Below, piece by piece: positions 40,200-48,221 of a stretch of DNA of 64,000 nt. The position numbers and the translations under genes are program-made. The stretch spans positions 54,071 through 118,070 of the forward strand of contig SUZS01000003.1 in the NCBI GenBank assembly GCA_015059785.1, given 5' to 3'. Numbering within the stretch: the stretch's first letter is position 1; each line of letters opens with the position of its first letter. This stretch comes from Rikenellaceae bacterium (GTDB lineage: Bacteria > Bacteroidota > Bacteroidia > Bacteroidales > Rikenellaceae). The notes under the pieces are model-generated. The model was not told the origin of the DNA. It ran no database searches and saw nothing but the letters and a program-made list of their open reading frames with translations.

Positions 40200-41240
40200 C
40201 TACGCTTGTCGTACGAAGCCCTGTGCGCGGAGTTCTATTTCGCCGCCGTCAGGGGTTACGAGGAAGCAGCCTGTTTGAGGCTCGGTAATGTGTCCGATGA
40301 TATCTATACAGCCGAGTGCAGCGACCTTCTCGCGAGCTTCAAGAGGCAGGGTAAAGAGTAGCTCATAGTCCTCGCCGCCGTTGAGGGCTGCTGTTACGGG
40401 GTCTATATGCATCTGCTCGCCAAGGGCAGTACACTGGCGCGCTATAGGCATACGCTCAAGGTATATTCTTGCACCGCAGAGTGATGAGCGGCATATCTGC
40501 ATAAGGTCAGAGGCGAGTCCGTCGCTAATGTCAATCATAGATGTAGGCATAACGCCCTCGGCAGCCATCGTGCGAACTATGTCATATCGTGCGCGAGGCT
40601 TAAGGTATCGCTCAAGAAGGTACTCAAAGCCGTCAAACTGTGGTTTTTCGCCCACCACACCCTCAAGGACTCGACTCTCGCGCTGCAGGAGCTTTAGTCC
40701 GAGATATGGGGCTCCGAGGCTACCAGTGATGCAGATAAGGTCATTGACCTTTGCGCCACTGCGGTAGACAACACTCTCCTTCTTCGCGCGACCAATGGCA
40801 GTGATAGATATCACCAGTCCGTTTACCGATGCGCTTGTATCTCCGCCGACAAGGTCCACCTCCGCCTCGCGGCAGGCGAACTCAATACCGGCGTAGAGGT
40901 CCTTGAGAAACTCTACAGAGATTTTTGACGATACGGCAACAGAGACAGTCACCTGTTCAGGCAGTGCGTTCATCGCAACAATGTCGCTAATGCCCTTTGT
41001 CACAGCCTTGTAGCCAAGGTGCTTAGGTGGAAAATATGTCAGGTCAAAGTCTACACCCTCAACCATCATATCTGTCGTTACTATCATTGCGGTGCTCTTT
41101 GACGCCTCAATTACTGCTGCATCATCGCCCACGCCCTTTATTGTTGTCTTGCGCGTAGCCTTAAATGGCTCGGTAAGAGTATCTATAAGCCCAAACTCGC
41201 CCAGCTCGGCAATCTCTGTTCTGCCCTTAATCTTTCCCAT
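40200..41240 (-). CDS. thiL: Thiamine-monophosphate kinase
   Basis: A 346-residue ThiL, which phosphorylates thiamine monophosphate to the active diphosphate. Typical stretches are IKGVGDDAAVIEASKSTAMI with metal-binding Asp, VTTDMMVEGVDFDL, LVGGDTSASVNGLVISIT, ITGSLGAPYLGLKLL, SMIDISDGLASDL and NGGEDYELLFTLP. Length is normal. An AAGGAG lies upstream of the ATG and a promoter box at 41270. No other thiamine gene is nearby. Confidence 0.94.
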   Translation of the reverse strand: MGKIKGRTEIAELGEFGLIDTLTEPFKATRKTTIKGVGDDAAVIEASKSTAMIVTTDMMVEGVDFDLTYFPPKHLGYKAVTKGISDIVAMNALPEQVTVSVAVSSKISVEFLKDLYAGIEFACREAEVDLVGGDTSASVNGLVISITAIGRAKKESVVYRSGAKVNDLICITGSLGAPYLGLKLLQRESRVLEGVVGEKPQFDGFEYLLERYLKPRARYDIVRTMAAEGVMPTSMIDISDGLASDLMQICRSSLCGARIYLERMPIARQCTALGEQMHIDPVTAALNGGEDYELLFTLPLEAREKVAALGCIDIIGHITEPQTGCFLVTPDGGEIELRAQGFVRQA

Positions 41241-41269
41241 AAAAATGTTGTTGCTCCTTAAATTTTTTG

Positions 41270-41277
41270 CAAAGATA
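41270..41277 (-). promoter_or_regulatory. -7 box TATCTTTG for thiL
   Basis: The minus strand reads TATCTTTG 29 bases before the thiL ATG, with AAGGAG between. It lies in the 43 bases that separate thiL from the upstream esterase gene. Confidence 0.7.
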
Positions 41278-41283
41278 GTAATT

Positions 41284-42159
41284 CTACTTTATATATAGGC
41301 TAAAAAATTTCCATATCTCATCGGCAGTATCCATATCATCACTTGCCCATGAGTGCTTGCCGCCAACAACCTCGTAAAACCACACTTGGTTGCCGCCTGT
41401 TCCGTTAATATATCGGTGCGCGATAACGCGATTACGGCGCAGAGGCAGGGTGTCGGTCTTCTCGTGTGTACAGCGGTTTTTGGCTGCCCAGAGGCCTATG
41501 GCGCGCGGTGTGGCGATGTCTGCGCCCCACCCATCGTTGTTATATGGGTCGCCATTCCAGCGCGAGAGGGCATCCTTGGTGCCGTGTACCTCCATTACTG
41601 GGATAGTGTTTACGGGCTTGAGCGTGCGGTACATACACTCCATAATATGTCCCGACACTGAGGCTACAGCGCGGAAGGTATCTGAGGCCTTGTATGCCAA
41701 CATATAGCTCATTGCACCGCCATTGGAGTGGCCCGTAGCAAAGAGATTTGTCTTTGAGAGGTTATACTCCTTCTGCAGATACTTTGCCAAGCGGACAGCA
41801 AAGCCTACATCGTCCCTTACTCCGCCATTCTCAATATGGAACTGATAGCCGACAAACCAGTATGGCTTGCCCTTGTGGTCTTTAGGTCCGCGAGGATAGC
41901 AAATGGCAAATCCCTCTCGGTCAGCAACGGGCTGAAAACCGTAGGGGATGGAGGGGATATTCTTTGAGTTATAGCCGTGAAAGACCATTAGCAGTGGTGC
42001 ATCGGCCTTCAGACTCTGTGGAAGGTAGAGGTAGTAGGTGTACTCCACACCCTTGTGGCGAAAAGTGTGCTCGGTAAGGGTACCTGTGCCGTTGATGTCA
42101 CTTGCCAAGACAACACTTGATAGGCACAAGGCACAAATAAGTGTTAGTAGTCGTTTCAT
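41284..42159 (-). CDS. Secreted PHB-depolymerase-like / LpqC-type esterase
   Basis: A 291-residue alpha/beta hydrolase with a signal peptide (MKRLLTLICALCLSSVVLAS). The nucleophile elbow is GHSNGGAMS near residue 143-151, the oxyanion region is MVFHGYNS, and the late acidic and His residues lie in MEVHGTKDALSRWNGD and GGKHSWASDD. Relatives include poly(3-hydroxybutyrate) depolymerase-like and feruloyl/acetyl esterases (LpqC). It follows adk but a terminator separates them; I see no clear promoter. Confidence 0.85.
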   Translation of the reverse strand: MKRLLTLICALCLSSVVLASDINGTGTLTEHTFRHKGVEYTYYLYLPQSLKADAPLLMVFHGYNSKNIPSIPYGFQPVADREGFAICYPRGPKDHKGKPYWFVGYQFHIENGGVRDDVGFAVRLAKYLQKEYNLSKTNLFATGHSNGGAMSYMLAYKASDTFRAVASVSGHIMECMYRTLKPVNTIPVMEVHGTKDALSRWNGDPYNNDGWGADIATPRAIGLWAAKNRCTHEKTDTLPLRRNRVIAHRYINGTGGNQVWFYEVVGGKHSWASDDMDTADEIWKFFSLYIK

Positions 42160-42174
42160 AGTTGTTTGTAGTAT

Positions 42175-42204
42175 AAAAAAAGAGCCAACTATGTAGCTGG
42201 CTCT
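42175..42204 (-). terminator. Terminator after adk
   Basis: AGAGCCA pairs with TGGCTCT around an ACTATGTAGC loop; on the minus strand it ends in a T-run (42180-42175). Confidence 0.8.
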
Positions 42205-42227
42205 ATCAGTTTTGTTTTGGGTGCTAA

Positions 42228-42803
42228 TTATGCCAGCTTCTCAATCTCAGCGGCGATGCGATTAAAGACCTCATCAATAGTGCCGAGGCTTGGCACTGCA
42301 ACATACTTGCCCTGTGCGCGGTAGTAATCGGCTACGATAGCAGTCTGCTGGTTGTATACCTCAATGCGGTTGCGGATAACATCCTCAGAGGCGTCATCAG
42401 CTCTGCCAGAGTCCTTGCCACGAAGCAGAATTCTGCGAACAAGCTCCTCCTCAGGCACATCCATATAGATCATAATATCTACGCTGTCGCCCAGCCTCTC
42501 CAGTAGCTTGTCAAATGCCTCTGCCTGTGCTGTTGTGCGAGGGAAACCGTCAAAGATTGTACCCTTAATGCCCTTGTTTTGGTTGAGATACTCCTCCACC
42601 ATACCAATTACCACGCTATCTGGGGCAAGCTCGCCACGAGAGATATACTCTGCCATCTGCTGTCCAAGTGGAGTTTGAGCCTTGATGTGTGAGCGGATAA
42701 TCTCGCCGGTGGAGATATGCGATAGACCAAATTTTTTCTCTAATAGCTCCGACTGTGTGCCCTTACCACAACCTGGAGCACCAAATAATACTACATTAAG
42801 CAT
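42228..42803 (-). CDS. adk: Adenylate kinase
   Basis: A 191-residue adenylate kinase (AMP + ATP to 2 ADP). The P-loop is FGAPGCGKGTQSE at residues 7-19, the AMP-binding Arg lies in HISTGEIIRSHI, the FDGFPRTTAQAEAFDKL segment is present, and the lid is the short, zinc-free type (LLRGKDSGRADDASE). It has its own promoter (42831) and terminator. Confidence 0.96.
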   Translation of the reverse strand: MLNVVLFGAPGCGKGTQSELLEKKFGLSHISTGEIIRSHIKAQTPLGQQMAEYISRGELAPDSVVIGMVEEYLNQNKGIKGTIFDGFPRTTAQAEAFDKLLERLGDSVDIMIYMDVPEEELVRRILLRGKDSGRADDASEDVIRNRIEVYNQQTAIVADYYRAQGKYVAVPSLGTIDEVFNRIAAEIEKLA

Positions 42804-42830
42804 AACCTAAATCGTTGTAATTATGTGCCA

Positions 42831-42838
42831 CAAAGTTA
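42831..42838 (-). promoter_or_regulatory. -7 box TAACTTTG for adk
   Basis: The minus strand reads TAACTTTG 27 bases before the adk ATG. Confidence 0.75.
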
Positions 42839-42903
42839 ATCAAAAATTTTAATATTTTGATTTTTAAGCAAAATAAATTATATTTTCGGTAAATTTTTAA
42901 CTC

Positions 42904-44985
42904 TTAATATGTAGCCTGCTTGCCAGTGCCTCGGCAGTTGAAACATCTACCAGAGCCGTTGCAAGATGGGCAGGTGTCGTTATGTCCAGAGTATGGGTTG
43001 TACTTATATCCGCGACCCCCACAAGAGCTGCATCCGCCACCGCCACCGCAATATTTACAAGGTCCGTCGACATAACTTCTGCCACTGTCGTTGCTGTTAG
43101 AACTACCGTTATTGCTGTTGTTATATCCGCCGCCGGTGTTAATATGGCCTTTTGGCTGGAGAGAGTCAAATTTTTCTTTAGAGATAGGTATATTAAACAC
43201 CTCATTACCCTCCTTGATATAGCTCCAGTCGTTGGCTACATATAACTTTCTGCCATTTGACATCACTCGACCATACATATCGCACTCAATGAACACCCAC
43301 GCTCCATTTTGGCTATAGGACCTACTATAGTAGCGGATATAACCTGTGCCAGCGCCGCCTCCTTTGTAGACAAAGAGCTGACCGCTCCAGTATGCTTTAG
43401 GGGTTAGACTGCCTTTCTCATAATACTTTGTAGAGATGCTCGCTATATGTCCAGCCTTATTCATATAGTAGACCTTCTTTGTCCCATTTGGCATAGTGTT
43501 TGGCGCAGGAGTGTATTGTGAATGTTTTGAGGAGCTGCTTGAACTACTTGTGCTACTTGAACCCCTTGAGGCTGACTGCTGAGGTCTGGCCGTAGCTTTG
43601 TTCTTCAGCGCAACAACCTCGGCAATCATCTCGCTGGCCGTTGACTTGTTTGTCGGTGTGGTGTTCTGATGGAACAGTCGTAGGTAGTAGAGAGATGTGT
43701 CATAGTTCTTCTCACATCCTCGCCCCGACTTATACATACCTCCCAATATCATACAAGCAAACCAGTAGTCGTTACTTGATGGGGTTAGCTCTTTGACACA
43801 CCTCTTGTACCAACTATTCGCCTTTTGGAACTGCTTGGAGTTGTTGTAGCTATCGGCAAGGCAGCGGTAGGCAGGGTAGTGCTTACCCTCTGCGGCACGA
43901 AGCAGCCACGGAATAGCCTGCTGGTATTTATCACTATTATATAGCTCTTTACCCCTTTCGAAGCACTCTGTAATGGTGTAGTCAGATACATTTGGATGCT
44001 CCTGAAGATGTGCAATATGGGCACTTAGACTCTTGCCTGAGGAGCTATATATTGGCAGGCGATTTGCCGCAGCGATATACTCCTCGTAGCGTATGCGGTT
44101 GGGGTTGTTAATCTTCTCCTGTATGCTCTGCATAACATAACCTCGGCGCATAAAGTGTGGAAGGATGGACTTCTTAAAGTTTTTCTTTATCGCCTCAGTT
44201 GCGTTTTTATAGATCTTTGGCTGGGTTAGCTGCGATCCAGACTGGTCATAGATGGTGTAGTAACTATCTCTTTGAGCGACGAACAGGCCAAGAGTAGAGA
44301 ATAGATGACTGTCGTATAGCTTAGGCAGTTTTGTCTTGTCGAGTTTACACTCATATCTGAGCTCGTTAAAATTAAAGGACTCTACAGAGCTATACTTGCA
44401 AGGCACAAGCACATCTCCTAACGAGTTTAACACTCCACATTGAGACGCTTGGAAGTTGCTAAATATAATTGCACCAGAGGATATTGGGGTGTAATAACCA
44501 TTTAGTTTGCCACTTACAACTTCATTGTTGATAGTTACTAATTGGTATCTACTATTTTTGTCGCCTTTTGGTTTATTGGCAAAGAGATAGAAACGATTTT
44601 CCCCACTTAATAGGGATATAGGAGAGACAGATTTACCCGGAAAAAGCTCCTTGCCATTGCAGTCAATAGCTAAGTCGCGATTTATGACAACAAACTGGTC
44701 GAATGTCATTGGTAGCGCGCGACCAGCGTTAGCAACTATACAACCCTTGCGGTCAACAATAAAGTACTCTTTGTTGTACTTAACAGTGATCATATACTCT
44801 CTCTTGTAGTAGGTTTTTATATGGTCTAAGACATTGGGTACTAAACATTTACCACTGTTGTCAGATAGGCCATACTTACCATCTTTTTGAGTGACCCTTA
44901 CAATTGGTAATTTAGGGTTTGAAGATGGTTGCGCTACTGCTGATAGGGTAGCGCACAGTACAAGAAAGAGGAGCAGCTTTTTCAT
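42904..44985 (-). CDS. Secreted WG-repeat/Sel1/DnaJ-type zinc-finger protein
   Basis: A 693-residue exported protein (signal MKKLLLFLVLCATLSAVAQ). Residues about 25-270 contain WG-like repeats (QKDGKYGLSDNSGKCLVPN). Residues about 340-450 contain Sel1/TPR helices (AIPWLLRAAEGKHYPAYRCL, then LGGMYKSGRGCEKNYDTSL). A Ser-rich linker follows, then a beta-rich part, and the last 50 residues carry four CxxC-type pairs as in the DnaJ Cys-rich domain: CKYCGGGGGCSSCGG and CPSCNGSGRCFNCRGTG. A zinc finger of chaperone type on an exported protein is unusual. Function is unknown; protein binding is likely. Confidence 0.75.
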   Translation of the reverse strand: MKKLLLFLVLCATLSAVAQPSSNPKLPIVRVTQKDGKYGLSDNSGKCLVPNVLDHIKTYYKREYMITVKYNKEYFIVDRKGCIVANAGRALPMTFDQFVVINRDLAIDCNGKELFPGKSVSPISLLSGENRFYLFANKPKGDKNSRYQLVTINNEVVSGKLNGYYTPISSGAIIFSNFQASQCGVLNSLGDVLVPCKYSSVESFNFNELRYECKLDKTKLPKLYDSHLFSTLGLFVAQRDSYYTIYDQSGSQLTQPKIYKNATEAIKKNFKKSILPHFMRRGYVMQSIQEKINNPNRIRYEEYIAAANRLPIYSSSGKSLSAHIAHLQEHPNVSDYTITECFERGKELYNSDKYQQAIPWLLRAAEGKHYPAYRCLADSYNNSKQFQKANSWYKRCVKELTPSSNDYWFACMILGGMYKSGRGCEKNYDTSLYYLRLFHQNTTPTNKSTASEMIAEVVALKNKATARPQQSASRGSSSTSSSSSSSKHSQYTPAPNTMPNGTKKVYYMNKAGHIASISTKYYEKGSLTPKAYWSGQLFVYKGGGAGTGYIRYYSRSYSQNGAWVFIECDMYGRVMSNGRKLYVANDWSYIKEGNEVFNIPISKEKFDSLQPKGHINTGGGYNNSNNGSSNSNDSGRSYVDGPCKYCGGGGGCSSCGGRGYKYNPYSGHNDTCPSCNGSGRCFNCRGTGKQATY

Positions 44986-45000
44986 AGTGCTTTAATTTGT

Positions 45001-45037
45001 AAAAGGACTGCCAACCGCGGGTTAGACAGTCCTTTTT
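45001..45037. terminator. Terminator after lpxA
   Basis: AAAAGGACTG pairs with CAGTCCTTTT, with an inner AACC/GGTT pairing. It lies between lpxA and the downstream minus-strand gene, with T-runs on both strands. Confidence 0.85.
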
Positions 45038-45054
45038 ACGAGGATATATGTCCG

Positions 45055-45837
45055 CTACTTTGATGTATACGGCTTAATTACACCACGCTCAGAGCTACGG
45101 ATAAACTCAATAAGAGCATCGCGCTCTGGAGACTGAGGTACCTGTGCCTCAGCCTCGTTGCAGGCGTTGTTGTAGTTCAGTCCGCTCTGGAAAAGTATGC
45201 GGCAGCTCTTTGTAAGGATATCAAGCTGCTCGTCAGTAAATCCACGACGCTGAAGGCCGATGCGGTTAAGGCCTGCATAGCTTGAGGTATCGCTTCTGAC
45301 AGTGATAAATGGAGGGACATCCTTTGTAAGCAGTGTTCCGCCCTGAAGCATTACATGGTCACCAATCTTTACCCACTGGTGGATAGCGCAGTGACCGCCG
45401 ATAACAACCCAGTCGCCAACCTCTACCTCGCCAGCAAATGAGCAACGGTTTGCAACAACGCAGTGGCTACCGATAACATCGTCATGTGCAACATGAACAT
45501 ATGCCATCAGCAGGTTTCCATTGCCCACAACGGTCTTACCACGAGAGGCGGTACCACGGCTGATGGTAACATACTCGCGAATATCATTATCGTCGCCAAT
45601 CTCGGCAGTGGTCTTCTCGCCACGGAACTTAAGGTCCTGAGGTAGGCAAGAGATTGAGGCTGCGGTGTGAATCTTACAACGCTTACCAATGCGTGCGCCA
45701 TCGTGGATAACAGCTCCTGGGCCAATCCAGCAATCATCACCGATTGTAACATCGCCAGCGATATAAGCAAATGGCTCTACGGTAACATTATTTCCAATCT
45801 GTGCATCTGGGTGCACATATGCAAGTGGACTAATCAT
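45055..45837 (-). CDS. lpxA: UDP-N-acetylglucosamine acyltransferase LpxA
   Basis: A 260-residue LpxA, the first acyl transfer of lipid A synthesis. It is a left-handed beta-helix of hexapeptide repeats (ISPLAYVHPDAQIGNNVTVE), with the catalytic His in LMAYVHVAHDDVIGSH and a C-terminal helical part (IGLQRRGFTDEQLDIL). It follows the lpxC-fabZ fusion with a 23-base gap, so lipid A genes are cotranscribed here. Length is normal. Confidence 0.95.
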   Translation of the reverse strand: MISPLAYVHPDAQIGNNVTVEPFAYIAGDVTIGDDCWIGPGAVIHDGARIGKRCKIHTAASISCLPQDLKFRGEKTTAEIGDDNDIREYVTISRGTASRGKTVVGNGNLLMAYVHVAHDDVIGSHCVVANRCSFAGEVEVGDWVVIGGHCAIHQWVKIGDHVMLQGGTLLTKDVPPFITVRSDTSSYAGLNRIGLQRRGFTDEQLDILTKSCRILFQSGLNYNNACNEAEAQVPQSPERDALIEFIRSSERGVIKPYTSK

Positions 45838-45860
45838 AGTTTGGTATCTTTTAGTAGTTA

Positions 45861-47261
45861 TTATTTGTTCTTAACAATCTGCGCCATCAGCTCAGCCTCG
45901 CAAACAAGCGTTCCTGCAACAAATGCCTTGCAGACCATCGTTGCAATACCTCGGCGCACAGGCGCTGCAAGCTCACACTCAATCTGCAGTGTGTCTCCTG
46001 GGGTAACCTTGTGCTTGAAGCGGACATTGTCTATGCGCAGGAAGTAGGTCGAGTAGTTACCCTTATCCTCTACCTGACTGAGGACGAGCAATCCACCACA
46101 CTGAGCCATCGCCTCGACAATCAGCACGCCAGGCATTACTGGCTCCTCTGGGAAGTGGCCCTGGAAGAATGGCTCGTTGGCTGTAATGTTCTTAATACCG
46201 GCGATAGATGTGCCGTCAATATGGAAAATGCGGTCTATAAGCAGGAAAGGGTAGCGGTGTGGCAACATCTCGCGAATCTGATTAACCTCGTATACAGGAG
46301 CTGTGCGAGGGTTGTACTTGAAGCGTGGCTTAACGCCCTCGCGGCGGATTGTTGCGCGAATCTGCTTCATAAACTCCGTATTTGCGAAGTGACCTGGACG
46401 GGTAGCCCACACACGCCCCTTGATTCTGATGCCTAACAGTGCAAAGTCGCCAAGTAGATCAAGCAGCTTATGGCGAGCAAGCTCGTTATTTGCACGAAGC
46501 TGAAGGTTGTTGAGATATCCGCCAGTCACGCGGATATCCTTCTTGCCAAAGATGCTCTTAAGGTGCTCTAACTGCTCGTCAGAGACTGGGTTCTCAACCA
46601 CTACAATAGCGTTGTCAAGGTCTCCACCCTTGATAAGGTTCATCTTAAAGAGCGGCTCAAGCTCGTGAAGGAAGACAAAGGTGCGGCAAGGGGCAATCTT
46701 TGAGGCGTAGTCGTCCTCTGGAACAAGCACGGCATACTGATTACCAACCACCTTTGAGTTGAAGTCAATATGGACAGATACACTGAACTCCTCATCGGGG
46801 TAGAGCACAATAGCCACACCCTTCTCTGGAATGGTGTACACCTGCTTCTCACGAACTTCGTAGTATCTACGCTCGGCAGCCTGCTCAACAAGACCTACGC
46901 GAGCAATACCCTCGGCATAAGCCTTTGCAGAGCCATCCATAATCGGAGTCTCGGTGTTGTCAATATCAATCAGCGCGTTGTCGCAACCCATAGTCCAGAG
47001 TGCTGACATAATATGCTCAATGGTGCTGATTCTCACGCCGTTAATCTCAATGGTTGTTCCGCGAGAGGTATCTGTAACATATTCGCAAAGTGCTGGGATT
47101 GTTGGCTGACCCTCAATATCTATACGGCGAAATACTATGCCGTGGTCTGCTGGGGCTGGGTTTACAGTCATGGTAACCTGTACACCTGTGTGCAGACCCT
47201 TGCCAGAGAAGGTAAGAGGAGCGGCAAGTGTCTGCTGTTTTGTGGATGAAGTTGTTGTCAT
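45861..47261 (-). CDS. lpxC/fabZ: Fused LpxC deacetylase - FabZ dehydratase
   Basis: A 466-residue bifunctional protein as is normal in Bacteroidota. Residues 1-300 are LpxC, the zinc-dependent UDP-3-O-acyl-GlcNAc deacetylase: GLHTGVQVTMTVNPA, STIEHIMSALWTMG with zinc His, and HKLLDLLGDFALLG with the second zinc His and Asp. Residues about 320-466 are FabZ, the beta-hydroxyacyl-ACP dehydratase: MLPHRYPFLLIDRI with active His and GHFPEEPVMPGVLIVEAMAQ with Glu. It is the first gene of the lipid A operon. Confidence 0.96.
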   Translation of the reverse strand: MTTTSSTKQQTLAAPLTFSGKGLHTGVQVTMTVNPAPADHGIVFRRIDIEGQPTIPALCEYVTDTSRGTTIEINGVRISTIEHIMSALWTMGCDNALIDIDNTETPIMDGSAKAYAEGIARVGLVEQAAERRYYEVREKQVYTIPEKGVAIVLYPDEEFSVSVHIDFNSKVVGNQYAVLVPEDDYASKIAPCRTFVFLHELEPLFKMNLIKGGDLDNAIVVVENPVSDEQLEHLKSIFGKKDIRVTGGYLNNLQLRANNELARHKLLDLLGDFALLGIRIKGRVWATRPGHFANTEFMKQIRATIRREGVKPRFKYNPRTAPVYEVNQIREMLPHRYPFLLIDRIFHIDGTSIAGIKNITANEPFFQGHFPEEPVMPGVLIVEAMAQCGGLLVLSQVEDKGNYSTYFLRIDNVRFKHKVTPGDTLQIECELAAPVRRGIATMVCKAFVAGTLVCEAELMAQIVKNK

Positions 47262-47290
47262 ATTTCTTCTTATAAAAATATTTAATGGGA

Positions 47291-47298
47291 CAAATATA
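47291..47298 (-). promoter_or_regulatory. -7 box TATATTTG for lpxC-fabZ
   Basis: The minus strand reads TATATTTG, 29 bases before the lpxC ATG, back to back with the plus-strand box at 47320. Confidence 0.7.
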
Positions 47299-47319
47299 GT
47301 AATTTTTCGGAAATTCTAC

Positions 47320-47327
47320 TACATTTG
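47320..47327 (+). promoter_or_regulatory. -7 box TACATTTG for the TonB-like gene
   Basis: TACATTTG matches TAnnTTTG and ends 26 bases before the ATG at 47354. It excludes the earlier GTG at 47330, which would lie at or before the transcript start. Confidence 0.65.
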
Positions 47328-47353
47328 TAGTGACAAAACTGAAGATAGATTTA

Positions 47354-48193
47354 ATGGACCAGAATATAGACAGTAAAAAAGCGACAAATAGAACACCGCA
47401 GGATGCGAAGCGACCTGCTCGTCGTCCTCGTCTGAAGTTGCCCTTTGACAACCGCAGTGAGGATATTGGCAGTTGGGCGTACGACCATCGTGTGGGGTTG
47501 TGTGTGACAATTATCATCTACCTTCTGTTGGGCATAGGATTTTTCGCCTCTAAGATTGTTATCGGCCGTAAGGTTACGCAGCAGGGTATGTATATTGACC
47601 TTCAGGAGCTTGCTCTCCTTGAGCAGGAGCGAGATAGGCTTGCCGAGGAGGTGCGTCGTGCAAATCAGAATATAGATTGGAGTAAGATTCGCAACACCTC
47701 GTCAAATGAGAATGCGCTGAACGAAAACCTTGCCGACGACCGTGGGACTAATACCTCTTCGCTCAATGATGATGCCGAGGCTGTTGAGCAGCGTATGAAG
47801 GCTAATCGAGAGGCGTATGAGAAGGGCCTTCGTGATGCCAAGCGTGCGGGGGAGCGCACGGATGAGGATCAGAGCGTAGATGATAGCAGTGGAAATAAGA
47901 GCGACAAGCGTGTTAAGGGAAGTGTTACGGTGAGCTTCTCCTTTGACAACCCTGTGCGCTACTCGCGTAAGCTCATAAAGCCAGCCTACCGCTGTGAGGG
48001 CGGTGGCGAGGTGGTCGTTAAGGTGGCTATTGACCGCATGGGCAAGGTTCTATATGCCTATGTTGAGTCGGGTGGCGATGAGTGTATGCGTAATACGGCA
48101 ATCTCGGCAGCAAAGGGCTCTCGCTTTGACCACAACAACTCTGCCCCTGCAAAGCAGGAGGGTACGATAACTTATATCTTTATACCGCAGTAG
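47354..48193 (+). CDS. TonB-like energy transducer protein
   Basis: A 279-residue protein from the ATG at 47354 (the GTG at 47330 is too close to the promoter). A basic cytoplasmic start is followed by one membrane helix (VGLCVTIIIYLLLGIGFFAS), a long charged coiled-coil-like periplasmic stretch and a C-terminal TonB-like domain (GGGEVVVKVAIDRMGKVLYA), closing with GTITYIFIPQ. The domain matches that of the 58091 gene, but the proline-rich spacer of TonB is replaced by a charged one. It precedes korA by 28 bases; the functional link is unclear. Confidence 0.75.
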   Translation: MDQNIDSKKATNRTPQDAKRPARRPRLKLPFDNRSEDIGSWAYDHRVGLCVTIIIYLLLGIGFFASKIVIGRKVTQQGMYIDLQELALLEQERDRLAEEVRRANQNIDWSKIRNTSSNENALNENLADDRGTNTSSLNDDAEAVEQRMKANREAYEKGLRDAKRAGERTDEDQSVDDSSGNKSDKRVKGSVTVSFSFDNPVRYSRKLIKPAYRCEGGGEVVVKVAIDRMGKVLYAYVESGGDECMRNTAISAAKGSRFDHNNSAPAKQEGTITYIFIPQ

Positions 48194-48221
48194 AATCAAC
48201 TTCAAACTATATTATAAACAA

